Shown here: piece after piece, positions 18,568 to 26,665 of the stretch
Numbering within the stretch: position 1 is the first letter of the stretch
Layout: each line of letters begins with the position of its first letter
NCBI GenBank assembly: GCA_028693055.1
Contig: JAQUWD010000027.1
Span: 1 to 47,843, forward strand
Direction of reading: 5' to 3'
From: Eubacteriales bacterium
Lineage (GTDB): Bacteria; Bacillota; Clostridia; Christensenellales; Aristaeellaceae
Length of the DNA stretch: 47,843 bases
Notes under the pieces: generated by a model
Databases searched by the model: none
What the model was told of the DNA's origin: nothing
The model's input: only the letters and a program-made list of their open reading frames with translations
Position numbers and translations under genes: made by a program

Positions 18568-19101
18568 TCAAAAACTGGGCGGCGTAGATACCCATAGGAC
18601 GCTGGCGGGTTTTGCCCCTGTGTTTTCCAAATAATGCGTGGTGGCGGGATGAAGGCAGAAGCTAAAGCCTTTTTTAACATGGTAGGTTCGCTTTCCGGCA
18701 ACCAGCGTGATTTGCCCCTTTAGCACATAGCCAAATTCCTCGCCTTCGCTGGGAGGCATTTCGTTACTTTTCGCTCCGGGTGCAAGCTCCAACAGAATCG
18801 GCTCCATGCTGTTCTTTTGAGCGTCGGGGACCAGCCATGTAATCTTTCGGGATTCCTCTTCTTTTTCAAACATATCTTGGGGGGCGTAGACCACCCGTTC
18901 CGTATGCTCGTCAGCGAAAAATTCCTTTAAGCTGGATCCGAGACATTCCAACAAATCCTTAAGAGTTGCGATTGAAGGAGAGGCGAGGTCTCTTTCCAAT
19001 TGGGAGATAAAGCCCTTGCTCAGCTCGCAACGATCTGCCAGCTCTTCCTGAGTCAAATTCAACTGGATTCGCATTTCCTTGAGCTTTTCGCCGATTTCCA
19101 A
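18568..19101 (-). CDS. XRE-cupin transcriptional regulator of the pot operon
   Basis: A 177-residue regulator: an N-terminal XRE helix-turn-helix (LTQEELADRCELSKGFISQLE) and a C-terminal cupin (about 105-175; GEEFGYVLKGQITLVAGKRTYHVKKGFSFCLHPATTHYLEN). This architecture is that of PuuR-like regulators that sense small metabolites, and it sits directly upstream of potABCD. I prefer the TTG start at 19101 (EIGEKLKEMR), because family members begin there and GAGGTG lies before it; the longer ATG frame would start at 19140, inside the operator. Confidence 0.87.
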   Translation of the reverse strand: MEIGEKLKEMRIQLNLTQEELADRCELSKGFISQLERDLASPSIATLKDLLECLGSSLKEFFADEHTERVVYAPQDMFEKEEESRKITWLVPDAQKNSMEPILLELAPGAKSNEMPPSEGEEFGYVLKGQITLVAGKRTYHVKKGFSFCLHPATTHYLENTGAKPASVLWVSTPPSF

Positions 19102-19138
19102 AGCCTTACACCTCACTTCTTGTTTAGCTATGCTAATC

Positions 19139-19166
19139 AACTTTAAAGTTTAGAAATAGTAAACTT
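19139..19166. promoter_or_regulatory. Inverted-repeat operator upstream of the XRE-cupin/pot unit
   Basis: AAGTTTA (19146-19152), 7-base spacer, TAAACTT (19160-19166), overlapped by a second palindrome AACTTTAAAGTT (19139-19150). Repeated AAGTTTA-type half-sites right before an XRE gene are the expected layout for autoregulation. Confidence 0.6.
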
Positions 19167-19336
19167 CAAAACAGCATGAATTAAACCATAACCCATGTGC
19201 AATGTCAATAGGTTTTTGAAAAAATATAGTGTCTAGCTTTTATTACACAACGCGCACGCGTTCCTTTTTCAAGTTCACAAATTGCTTCGACTGTGCTATG
19301 ATAAGGAAACAGTATTTCAATAGGGAGGGACTCTTC

Positions 19337-20128
19337 ATGTACTGGAATGATTTTCATTTTTACAGTACGGCGCTAGGCATTCAAACCGCGGCCTATGTGC
19401 TTTTGCCTGATCAGCAGGTGATGTCGCAAAACAACGGCTCGCTGTTGCCAACGCTCTATTTGCTTCATGGCCTAAGCGACGACTACACCATGTGGCTTCG
19501 GCAGACCCGCATTGAACAGTACGCCAGAAAATATCGAGTGGCTGTGGTCATGCCGGCGGTCAACCGCTCATTCTATACGGATATGGCCTGCGGTGCAAAA
19601 TACTTTTCTTTCATCAGCGAGGAATTGCCCAAGCTAATGGAAACCTATTTTCCGTTGAGCAAAAAGCGGGAGGATCGCTTCGCGGCTGGGCTTTCCATGG
19701 GCGGCTACGGAGCCATGAAGCTAGGCCTTCGCTGCCCGCGGCGTTACGGGGCGGTGGCAAGCCTGTCCGGCGCATTGGAAATGGAAAAAACCTACGACCC
19801 GTCTACACGTCAGGATCCAGCATTTCTGCGGGAATGCGACGCGATATTCGGCGGCGAAAAAGCGCTCAAGGCTGGCAAGGATAACCTGAGCAGACTTGCG
19901 CTTCAATTGTCAAAGACGCCAGACAAAGCGCCTCGCATCTATGTGGCATGCGGTACAGCGGATTTCCTGTATGCCGCCAACAACAGCTTTATCGCTAACT
20001 TTGGAAAGGCGTTGTCCATGGAATACCACACCGAAGAGGGAGCCGCCCACACGTGGGATTTCTGGGATCGCCAAATCGAAAAGGTGCTGGAATGGTTGCA
20101 GCTGCCAGCGGCTGAAAACGTATGGTAA
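19337..20128 (+). CDS. Alpha/beta-hydrolase esterase (esterase D / EstA family)
   Basis: A 263-residue serine esterase of the S-formylglutathione-hydrolase-like / tributyrin esterase group. The nucleophile S120 lies in AGLSMGGYGAM (GxSxG), the oxyanion loop is YLLHGLSDDYTMWLR, and the C-terminal EEGAAHTWDFWD gives the catalytic His. It hydrolyses short-chain acyl esters; in gut clostridia such enzymes are often linked to deacetylation of plant glycans. The start ATG at 19337 follows AGGGAGGGA; the longer frame from 19229 has no ribosome site. No signal peptide. Its stop overlaps the next gene. Confidence 0.87.
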   Translation: MYWNDFHFYSTALGIQTAAYVLLPDQQVMSQNNGSLLPTLYLLHGLSDDYTMWLRQTRIEQYARKYRVAVVMPAVNRSFYTDMACGAKYFSFISEELPKLMETYFPLSKKREDRFAAGLSMGGYGAMKLGLRCPRRYGAVASLSGALEMEKTYDPSTRQDPAFLRECDAIFGGEKALKAGKDNLSRLALQLSKTPDKAPRIYVACGTADFLYAANNSFIANFGKALSMEYHTEEGAAHTWDFWDRQIEKVLEWLQLPAAENVW

Positions 20129-20949
20129 AAAAGACAACCGCTATGGAGCGCCTTCTTCGGGAAGGTTTCTTTGACCATAAGGAGGCGGCGCTGCCCTATC
20201 TGCTAAGCGGTGCGGTCTATTGCGGCGCGGTACAGGTAAAAAGCGGCGGGCAGCTTGTGGATCTCGCCCTACCAATGAATGTGCGAGGTCTAAACGAGCG
20301 CTATGTAGGGAAGGGCGGCTATAAGCTGGAGGGAGCCCTGCGGGACTTTGGCATATCCGCCGAGGAGCGCGTCTGCATCGATGCGGGCGCGTGTACCGGC
20401 GGCTTCACAGACTGCCTTGCTCAGCACGGCGCTCGGCTGGTATATGCTGTAGAGGTAGGCTTTGGGCAGCTGATGGGCAAGCTCAGTCAGAATCCGCGGA
20501 TCATTAATCTGGAAAAAACCAACATTGGCGACGAAAAGCTGCTGGCGCTTGATCCTCTGCCCACATTAGGCAGCGTTGATTTAAGTTATCTTTCGCTGGA
20601 AAAGGCGGTTCCCCAATTTCGTCGCGTCATGCACGGAAGCGGAGAGCTGATGTGCTTGGTGAAGCCCTTGTTTGAAATTGCGGACGCGCAGGCACGCCGC
20701 ACGGGGCAAATTGAGGACGGCGAGTATCTGCCGTTGCTGCTCCACCTCATCGACACGCTGAATCAGCAGGAGCAAACCACCGTTCTGAACGTCACTCATA
20801 GCCCGGTGACCGGCAATAACGGAACTGTAGAGTTCTTCCTTCACGTAGCTTTTGGACTTTCCAACAAGGCTCCTGATTTGATGACGGCGGCGCAGGCGGC
20901 GATTGAGCGTGCTCTTGAGCTACCTAAATATCACAAAAAATCTTCCTGA
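20122..20949 (+). CDS. TlyA-family RNA methyltransferase (S4 + FtsJ-like domains)
   Basis: A 275-residue TlyA/hemolysin-A-family protein, normal in length. A weak S4-like RNA-binding region covers residues 8-50 (ERLLREGFFDHKEAALPYLL). The FtsJ-type Rossmann methyltransferase then has the entry YVGKGGYKLEGAL, the SAM loop CIDAGACTGGFTDCL, and VDLSYLSLEKA. Characterised members 2'-O-methylate rRNA. In most Firmicutes tlyA sits with xseA/xseB/ispA/dxs/argR; here it overlaps an esterase gene by 7 bases and none of those partners are near. It may therefore be a paralogue, and rRNA substrate is inferred. Confidence 0.82.
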   Translation: MVKKTTAMERLLREGFFDHKEAALPYLLSGAVYCGAVQVKSGGQLVDLALPMNVRGLNERYVGKGGYKLEGALRDFGISAEERVCIDAGACTGGFTDCLAQHGARLVYAVEVGFGQLMGKLSQNPRIINLEKTNIGDEKLLALDPLPTLGSVDLSYLSLEKAVPQFRRVMHGSGELMCLVKPLFEIADAQARRTGQIEDGEYLPLLLHLIDTLNQQEQTTVLNVTHSPVTGNNGTVEFFLHVAFGLSNKAPDLMTAAQAAIERALELPKYHKKSS

Positions 20950-21014
20950 TTCGGGATGATTACCCACCCATGGCGCGTTAAATGAGCAAAGGGATCACCA
21001 AGGAGGATGGAAGA

Positions 21015-22169
21015 ATGGGAAGACAGAAGAGAATCGCCGCCGCGCTGGCGCTGTGCCTGTGCTTGATGTTAACAGGGACGGCTTTGGCAGAAAGCTACGG
21101 CGTTATTTATAATACGGATACGCTGAACCTACGGTCTCAGGGAAGCTCCGACAGCCAATGGCTTGGCACTTACAACCGAGGCACTTGGTTGCAAATCGTG
21201 GGTAGCCAGAATGATTTTTATCAGGTATATACCCCCGATGGCAAAACGGGTTATATGAGCAAGAACTATATCGACACAACGGGCGACAGCTATCAGACCC
21301 GGCGTATTGCCATGGTTACAAACCAAAACGGAGGCGCTTTCCTGAACTTTCGGCTGCAGCCCAATTATACCTCTCAGGTGCTGGGTATTTTCTATTACGG
21401 TGTGCCGCTGTTGGTATTAAGTGAAAGCAACGGCTGGTATTGCGTGCAGATGAACGGCCAGACCGGCTATGTGCGCAGCGAATATGTTACGGTCAGCGAT
21501 ACGGTTGGCAGCGGAACGGTAGCCACCATTAAAACGCCCAACAATACTTCCATGAATATGCGGCAAGGCCCGGGCAACAACTACGGCGTGGTGCGGCAGT
21601 TTTCCGGCGACCGTTATGTGATGGTACTGGCGCAGGGAACCAACTGGTGGCGGGTAGCCATCGACGGCTATACTGGGTTTATGAATAGCAGCTTTCTCAC
21701 GCTAGGCCTGAACGCTGCCAAAGATATCGCGGCGCAGAACGGCGGTGGGGCTAGCGGTGGAAGCTACGGCGTTGTCTCCAACCCGCGCAGCACCCAAGCG
21801 CTGAACCTACGCGTACAGCCCACTACCAGCGCAGCGGTGCTGGAAAAGCTGTATAACGGCGCGAAGCTTTGGGTGGATGAGCAGGGCGCGGAATGGTCAG
21901 CGGTTACGGTGCAGCAAAGCGGAATCAGCGGCTATGTAATGACGCAATACCTTAAGCTGTACAATCTACCTACCACACCCACCCGCGTGGTTTATCACCC
22001 CAACGGTACCTATGTTAATCTGCGCTCCACCCCCGACCTGACCTACGGTACGGTCAAGACCCGTGTTCCCACCGGGCGAAGCGTCACCATCCTCACTCCC
22101 GGCGCGGAATGGTGCAAGGTAAAATATAATGGCTACAGCGGCTACATGCTGACCTATTTCCTGCAATAA
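21015..22169 (+). CDS. Secreted protein with five SH3b (SH3_3-type) repeats
   Basis: A 384-residue exported protein. Start ATG 21015 is chosen because AAGGAGG lies just before it; residues 1-26 are a signal peptide ending ALA. The mature part is nothing but five bacterial SH3 repeats of about 65 residues, each with an LNLR/MNMR-like strand and closing GYM/GYV. The first four begin near SYGVIYNTD, RIAMVTNQN, VATIKTPNN and SYGVVSNPR; the fifth begins near TRVVYHPN. Such repeats bind peptidoglycan or cell-wall polymers. No catalytic domain is attached, so it is probably a wall-associated adaptor. Its 3' end overlaps the convergent membrane-protein gene by 77 bases. Confidence 0.87.
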   Translation: MGRQKRIAAALALCLCLMLTGTALAESYGVIYNTDTLNLRSQGSSDSQWLGTYNRGTWLQIVGSQNDFYQVYTPDGKTGYMSKNYIDTTGDSYQTRRIAMVTNQNGGAFLNFRLQPNYTSQVLGIFYYGVPLLVLSESNGWYCVQMNGQTGYVRSEYVTVSDTVGSGTVATIKTPNNTSMNMRQGPGNNYGVVRQFSGDRYVMVLAQGTNWWRVAIDGYTGFMNSSFLTLGLNAAKDIAAQNGGGASGGSYGVVSNPRSTQALNLRVQPTTSAAVLEKLYNGAKLWVDEQGAEWSAVTVQQSGISGYVMTQYLKLYNLPTTPTRVVYHPNGTYVNLRSTPDLTYGTVKTRVPTGRSVTILTPGAEWCKVKYNGYSGYMLTYFLQ

Positions 22170-22812
22170 GGGAGGGAAGAAGCCTTTTTTCCCCAAGCAT
22201 CCATTGCACGGCGGATATGGTTACCATAGCAAGCAGCTCCAACGAGCAGAGATAGAAAACGCTTCCCCTTTCAAAGAGCAGTGCAAGCGGTGTACCGACA
22301 GGGGCGAAGGATAAAAAAAGATAATTGGTTGAAAAAGCCCGGTTAAAAATAGCCACGAACAGCAAATAGCCGTTTCCCAACAGGAAGGAGTATCTTCCAT
22401 CCTTGGGAAGCGGCTTTTGCTGCGCCATAAAAAACAGGGCGGTGCAGAGAATCAGCACATGCAGCCGATGAAAGGAAAGGCTCATCCATAAGGGATAGGA
22501 GCAGCGAATCACAGCGGGGAAGCATAAAGCCAGAAAAGCGCAGGGAGAGCCCAGCAGCAGTGAAAAATGATAACTCCATGCTCCCGGAAGCCAGAGCATC
22601 CAAATGCTCAATAGGCCCATGAAACCGCAAAGATGCAGCGGCAATCCCGTCTGAATCGTCAGCAAGCCGTCCAAATGTAGCAGCCATAGCTGGCTCATCA
22701 TGGAAAGAAGTAAGCCAAGGGAAAGCAGTAATCTGGTTATCAATCGCCTTTCCGGGATGCGTCCCCCAAAGACTGCTAGAGACGCCCAAAGCAGAAGGGA
22801 AGCCCATTGCAA
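22093..22812 (-). CDS. TIGR02206/YwaF-like integral membrane protein, probably missing its N-terminus
   Basis: A 239-residue polytopic membrane protein resembling the YwaF/TIGR02206 family, with the hallmark LPLHLCGFMGLL and FNRAFSTNYLFLSFAPVGTPL. Family members usually begin with another 25-40 residues containing a first helix, which are absent. The only usable start is TTG at 22812, which lies inside the T-tract of the terminator that ends the upstream gene, with no ribosome site. The C-terminal 25 residues run antisense through the SH3b gene. I infer a 5'-truncated, perhaps nonfunctional gene. The biochemical role of the family is unknown to me. Confidence 0.65.
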   Translation of the reverse strand: MQWASLLLWASLAVFGGRIPERRLITRLLLSLGLLLSMMSQLWLLHLDGLLTIQTGLPLHLCGFMGLLSIWMLWLPGAWSYHFSLLLGSPCAFLALCFPAVIRCSYPLWMSLSFHRLHVLILCTALFFMAQQKPLPKDGRYSFLLGNGYLLFVAIFNRAFSTNYLFLSFAPVGTPLALLFERGSVFYLCSLELLAMVTISAVQWMLGEKRLLPSLIAGNRSACSRCSHYILPCTIPRRE

Positions 22813-22846
22813 AAAAATCGCCTCCGTCCTTAGTATGACGGAGGCG
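22811..22846 (-). terminator. Intrinsic terminator after the Ord-like gene
   Basis: A 9-bp perfect stem (22820-22828 with 22837-22845, CG pair extending it) followed on the minus strand by seven T (22817-22811). It ends the ord transcript 29 bases after its stop codon. Confidence 0.87.
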
Positions 22847-22874
22847 GAGATCCCTTATACGCAGAAGGCTTTCA

Positions 22875-23900
22875 TCAGCAGTAGTATTCCATGGGGTAGG
22901 TCATATACTCAATTTCTTCCAGCTGATCCATCGTAACCAGACCTGCGGGGGCGCGAAGCACGCTGGGGATGCGGTTAACGATGGTTGCGCAGGTGTGCTC
23001 TACCGTAGCGGGCTTCACTACATGGAACTCCGTATCCGGCTCACCGGTGATTTTCCAGTCGCACATATCGCCGTCGTCAGGCCCATAAACCTTGCCGATG
23101 CACTGGGTTTCGATAATAGGTCCTTGAAAGGTCTCCGTGGTGACCACAGCAGCCATGCCGATGCAATTGCCCTTGGGAATCACTGCGTTCATGGTGGAGG
23201 ATTTCAGGTCGCCATCATGGAAATACGGCACGCACTTCTGGGTTTGGGACTTAATGGTCCAGCCCATTTTGGATGCCAACGCTTCATTAGAATTCCATAC
23301 ATAGGAAGGCTCTAGCGTTTCGGGATGAGCGATTTGCTTTTCAAACTCGTCCGGGGTAAGCCCAACGCCATGAGCCTTTGCTAACGCAAGCCCATAATCC
23401 TCGACGTTATAGCTGACGGAGCCCTCGATTTTCTTAATCTGATGGCAGCCGCCAGCTACTATACCCACCATGTTGACCCAGAAAACATCCTCCATGCCGC
23501 TGCCCACGAAGGTGCAGTCGTTTTCTTTAGCCATAACGTCCAGACGGTTGGCGCGAACAGGATCGGTCGTCCAGCAGTAGGTAGCCTCCTCGCAGGTGGA
23601 AATCACGCTGATCCCGCGGCTCAGGCACTTTTCATAATGCTCGAAGCAGTCGCTGACCAGACTGAACAGCGTGACAAGCGCGATATCGGGGTCGGTATTG
23701 TCCAGCACTGCATCTGCGTCATTGCTGATCAGCACGCCGGTTTTAAAACCCAGCTCTGCAAAGTCGCCGATATCCATGCCGATGATTTTGGGGTTCACGT
23801 CGATAGCGCCGACGATTTGCGCGCCCTTTTCATACAGATACCGAATGATATACTTCGCCATTTTACCGCAGCCATACTGTACTACCTTAACCTTTTCCAT
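22875..23900 (-). CDS. ord: 2,4-diaminopentanoate dehydrogenase-like oxidoreductase
   Basis: From ATG 23900 (AAGGAGG upstream) this is 341 residues. The Rossmann start [34 protein letters not shown] and the DapB-like layout match Ord, which oxidises (2R,4S)-2,4-diaminopentanoate to 2-amino-4-oxopentanoate in clostridial ornithine fermentation. The other pathway genes (oraS/oraE, ortA/ortB, orr) are not in the window, so this may be an orphan or a paralogue acting on another amine. Its promoter is built for the MerR regulator encoded just upstream. Confidence 0.8.
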   Translation of the reverse strand: MEKVKVVQYGCGKMAKYIIRYLYEKGAQIVGAIDVNPKIIGMDIGDFAELGFKTGVLISNDADAVLDNTDPDIALVTLFSLVSDCFEHYEKCLSRGISVISTCEEATYCWTTDPVRANRLDVMAKENDCTFVGSGMEDVFWVNMVGIVAGGCHQIKKIEGSVSYNVEDYGLALAKAHGVGLTPDEFEKQIAHPETLEPSYVWNSNEALASKMGWTIKSQTQKCVPYFHDGDLKSSTMNAVIPKGNCIGMAAVVTTETFQGPIIETQCIGKVYGPDDGDMCDWKITGEPDTEFHVVKPATVEHTCATIVNRIPSVLRAPAGLVTMDQLEEIEYMTYPMEYYC

Positions 23901-23933
23901 CAGGAAAACCTCCTTGTTATTTTTTCTACAATC

Positions 23934-23964
23934 ACTATAAACCCTCATGCTGCTGTAGAGTCAA
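23934..23964 (-). promoter_or_regulatory. MerR-type promoter of ord
   Basis: Minus strand TTGACT (23964-23959) and TATAGT (23939-23934) are 19 bases apart, the over-long spacing diagnostic for MerR-activated promoters. The spacer contains a dyad (ACTCT...AGGGT) around GCAGCA that recurs upstream of the merR gene. Confidence 0.8.
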
Positions 23965-23966
23965 GC

Positions 23967-24809
23967 TTATTTTTGAAAAGATACGGGTACTTGAAGCCGC
24001 AAGAACATGGAGCGCTCTGAGGAATCAAAAACATTGAACTCCGTAAGCACCTCACAAATATAATCCCCGGAAATGACATATTCATTCTGCTGGCAAAAAT
24101 GAAGCAGCTTGCCTGCGCATTCCACCTCATCGTCATAATGCTCCAAATAAATGCAGGCATACATGCCGCCATCCAATATCCGTACCTCCGAGCGAGACGG
24201 AAAATTAGGGTCAACAAACAAGAAAATCTGATCGGCTACAAATTGCTGCGCTTTAAAGTTTTCAGCCGAGATAGAGGTACCCACGTTATAATCATAAGCC
24301 TGAGGAAAATGATTGCTCAAAAGGGTTTCTCTAAGGCGATTGAGCGTCTGCTCATAGGTATCAATATTGTAATCGTAAAAATTGATTTCAGAGGGGATGG
24401 AAAAAATCCTTCTTCGATCGATATACTCAAGCGACAACGTGCCGCTGGTAGGCGATTTGCGATACCGTTCAATTCCAGCGATAGCGCGGGAAATCGCTTC
24501 TCGACGCTGCTTCAATCTTCGGATCTCCTCAAAAAGCTGCTCTCGTTTACGGATTAGGATTTCCTCGATTAGCCGAATATCCTCCTTGCTTAGAATACTA
24601 CTGATTTCGTCTAGGCTCATGCCCAGCTCTTTCATATATTGGATCATATCCAGCCGCGCGTTTTGGCGGATACTATAATAGCGATAGCCTGTTTGCTCGT
24701 TAACCTGAATGGGCTTCAGCAGGTTGAGCTGATCGTAAAGCCGTAGCGTTGGAACGGAAACATGGTTGATTTCCGCCATTCGGCCGATGGATATCAAATC
24801 TTCGGTCAT
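23967..24809 (-). CDS. MerR-family activator with effector-binding domain
   Basis: A 280-residue BmrR-type regulator. It has an N-terminal MerR winged helix (ISIGRMAEINHVSVPTLRLYDQLNLL, then TGYRYYSIRQNARLDMIQYMKELGMSLDEI) and a long helix at about 80-120. The C-terminal part of about 150 residues is GyrI-like and presumably binds a small ligand. ATG is preceded by AAGGGAGG. The ord promoter starts within 3 bases of its stop codon. Both this gene and ord carry the same dyad, so the protein probably controls both. Confidence 0.88.
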   Translation of the reverse strand: MTEDLISIGRMAEINHVSVPTLRLYDQLNLLKPIQVNEQTGYRYYSIRQNARLDMIQYMKELGMSLDEISSILSKEDIRLIEEILIRKREQLFEEIRRLKQRREAISRAIAGIERYRKSPTSGTLSLEYIDRRRIFSIPSEINFYDYNIDTYEQTLNRLRETLLSNHFPQAYDYNVGTSISAENFKAQQFVADQIFLFVDPNFPSRSEVRILDGGMYACIYLEHYDDEVECAGKLLHFCQQNEYVISGDYICEVLTEFNVFDSSERSMFLRLQVPVSFQK

Positions 24810-24826
24810 CTTTCTGTACCTCCCTT

Positions 24827-24854
24827 ATAAACTCTCTGCTGCTTTAGAGTTTAT
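24827..24854. promoter_or_regulatory. MerR operator at its own promoter
   Basis: Perfect 9-bp inverted repeat ATAAACTCT (24827-24835) and AGAGTTTAT (24846-24854) around CTGCTGCTTT, 18 bases upstream of the merR start. The core resembles the dyad within the ord promoter spacer (23937-23965), which is one base longer between the arms. Confidence 0.75.
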
Positions 24855-24936
24855 CGATGAGGAAGCGCTTTGTCAACGCTGTGCTGCGTGTAAAAAACAC
24901 CTCCCTCGGATATACTGCCCGAAGGAGGCGATCAAT

Positions 24937-25368
24937 GTGCTCGGTTTTTTATTCGCCGTCATCGCCGGAGCGGCAATGAGCGTGCAGGGCGTTATGAACA
25001 CCCGTTTGCAGGACAAGATTGGGCTTTGGGAAGCCAATGCCTACGTGCAAGGCACGGCCTTTATCCTGTCGATCATCGTTATGTGGGTTTTTGGTAGCGG
25101 CAGCATCAAGGCCATTGCAGGCGTACCCAAGGGATATCTGCTTGGAGGTGCGCTGGGCCTTGCCATTACTGTAACCGTTATGCTCTCTATCAAGGGATTG
25201 GACGCAACCGTGGCGATTTCGACTATTCTGATCGCCCAGCTGCTGGTGGCTGCCGCAATTGACTATTTCGGATGGATGGGGCAGGAAAAGGCCGCCTTTG
25301 ATGCAAAGCAATGGATTGGGCTTGTTTTGATGCTGGGCGGCGTTGTGCTGTTCAAGTGGGGAGCTTAG
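24937..25368 (+). CDS. DMT-family small transporter (YdcZ/DUF606-like)
   Basis: A 143-residue four-to-five-helix protein of the YdcZ/DUF606 half-size group within the drug/metabolite transporter superfamily (GFLFAVIAGAAMSVQGVMNTRL at the start is the family signature). It probably acts as a homodimer or with a sister protein; none is adjacent. The GTG at 24937 is the start, because GGAGG precedes it by 7 bases; the longer open frame from 24766 runs antisense through the merR 5' end. It is divergent from merR and its stop overlaps the next convergent gene by 4 bases. Confidence 0.82.
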   Translation: MLGFLFAVIAGAAMSVQGVMNTRLQDKIGLWEANAYVQGTAFILSIIVMWVFGSGSIKAIAGVPKGYLLGGALGLAITVTVMLSIKGLDATVAISTILIAQLLVAAAIDYFGWMGQEKAAFDAKQWIGLVLMLGGVVLFKWGA

Positions 25369-25862
25369 GGGGCGTCGGTAGCAGAGACGTTGTTTAGCAA
25401 AATATTGGTTTTACTATTGAGGTCGTTAATCGCCACCGTAAGGTTGTTTAAGGGATCGTTTACCTTTTGGCCGCTGGCAAGGCAAGCCTCGTACGTATCG
25501 ATAATGGAGTAAATGTTATCAAAAATATCTGTGGTGTACAGCCGTCCCACCTCGCCGTACATCCCCACATTTAGGTCGTTAACAACCTCGATCCCATGCA
25601 CATATTGCCTAACGCGTGATAATACGCTGGAGGTAGTGGTAGCCCCCAAGCGGCTAAGACTGTTGGTGCTGCTCATGGCATGCTGCATTTCGCTACGTAT
25701 TCTAGCATTGCGTTGGCTTTCAAAATTGCCGGTATCCAAGCTGCCCACGCCTGTAAAGCGCATAATCAAGAAAGCCACCAAAAGAACCAGTAGAATAATC
25801 AGTATGGGACGGTAGCGGTTGGAGCGCATCACATTGTTGTACCCTTTTTGATAACGCATCAT
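25365..25862 (-). CDS. Hypothetical protein with one N-terminal membrane anchor
   Basis: A 165-residue protein I do not recognise. Basic residues 1-17 are followed by one strong transmembrane helix (YRPILIILLVLLVAFLIM). A hydrophilic, Ser/Thr/Asn-rich part follows (about 40-165), predicted to lie outside, with helical stretches such as LNNLTVAINDLNSKTNILLNN. A good promoter (TATAAT near 25907-25902) and AAGGAGG site precede it. It lies convergent with the DMT transporter. Confidence 0.7.
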   Translation of the reverse strand: MMRYQKGYNNVMRSNRYRPILIILLVLLVAFLIMRFTGVGSLDTGNFESQRNARIRSEMQHAMSSTNSLSRLGATTTSSVLSRVRQYVHGIEVVNDLNVGMYGEVGRLYTTDIFDNIYSIIDTYEACLASGQKVNDPLNNLTVAINDLNSKTNILLNNVSATDAP

Positions 25863-25931
25863 CCATGCTTTCCTCCTTGCTGTATCTTTTATAATGAAGT
25901 ATTATAACACAGTATGATGAAAAAATGCAAA

Positions 25932-26160
25932 AGGTGCGGGAAGGCTATACCTTTCCGCACCTCAGACTGTCGAAAAACTCCCTTAAGAGGGTGTCGGGGG
26001 AGCCAGCAGGCTACCCTGACTATATTCGTATCGACCGGCTTTGCCGGTCGGGCGGGCAGTTTGCGGCAAAGCCGCAAACATTACCCGTAACTGGCGAAAA
26101 AGCGCGTAGCGCTTTTTTGACACGCTGAGGCGCAGGAAGGCTATACCTTTCCGCACCTCC
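25932..26160. repeat. Noncoding hairpin cassette bounded by 25-bp direct repeats
   Basis: 25939-25963 and 26135-26159 are identical 25-mers containing AAGGCTATACCTTTCCGCAC. The first lies in a 13-bp stem-loop (12 of 13 pairs) that can serve as a terminator. Between them are three tight triloop hairpins: GACCGGC-TTT-GCCGGTC, GTTTGCGGC-AAA-GCCGCAAAC and AAAAAGCGC-GTA-GCGCTTTTTT. Short open frames here are not protein-like. The layout suggests a dispersed palindromic repeat element, which only a genome search can confirm. Confidence 0.7.
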
Positions 26161-26222
26161 GGTGTCACTCCTGTGCAGGTAAATACTTTTTCTTGCCCTA
26201 ATTAGACATAAAACTCAAAGGG

Positions 26223-26639
26223 TTAAAATTCATATTGCGTGCCATGGGACAATAACACTCCGTCGGTTAGCTCCACCCGTAAAATAATCGTGTTTTCATC
26301 TTCAAAATTGTTATGTCCGTTATCAATCCATTGACTAAAGGCTTTTCTTAATTTTTCAGCGATTATCCGATTTTCTTCTTTTCTAAAATAGCCTAAGCTT
26401 GCAGCTTTTCCATGGGCTGTAAACCATTCCCCGGCGAGCGCTACGGTTGGATTTCTATCGATTTGCTTCATTTTACTGGAAAGCGCGTAGGTAATGATAT
26501 AAAACGCTCGATTGTCATAATAAGCGTCTATGTTTCGTACATAAGGCATATTGTTTTCTATAGTTGCCAACGCTAGAATGGAATCCTTGCCAAACCGTTC
26601 GGTCATGATTTTTTCCAGTTCATCGTTCCATTCCTTCAC
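26223..26639 (-). CDS. Pyridoxamine 5'-phosphate oxidase-like flavin protein
   Basis: A 138-residue split-barrel flavoprotein of the PNPOx-like superfamily (about 130-150 residues is usual). It starts MKEWNDELEKIMTERFG, then ATIENNMPYVRNIDAYYDNRAFYIITYALSSKMKQIDRNPTVAL, where the last segment is the flavin/phosphate strand. Substrate unknown; relatives bind FMN, F420 or heme. The start is GTG at 26639 behind AGAGGAG. It is 26 bases after the aldo-keto reductase gene on the same strand and may share its transcript. Confidence 0.82.
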   Translation of the reverse strand: MKEWNDELEKIMTERFGKDSILALATIENNMPYVRNIDAYYDNRAFYIITYALSSKMKQIDRNPTVALAGEWFTAHGKAASLGYFRKEENRIIAEKLRKAFSQWIDNGHNNFEDENTIILRVELTDGVLLSHGTQYEF

Positions 26640-26665
26640 ATTAACACGCTCCTCTGGCGTATGCC

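Noticed and set aside
20122..20949. Hemolysin function for the TlyA-like protein
   Set aside because: The name is historical; the sequence shows an S4-like region and a SAM-binding methyltransferase fold, with no export signal or pore-forming features.
25925..26168. Short open frames on both strands in the hairpin cassette
   Set aside because: They consist of translated inverted repeats, have no ribosome sites and give basic low-complexity sequence.
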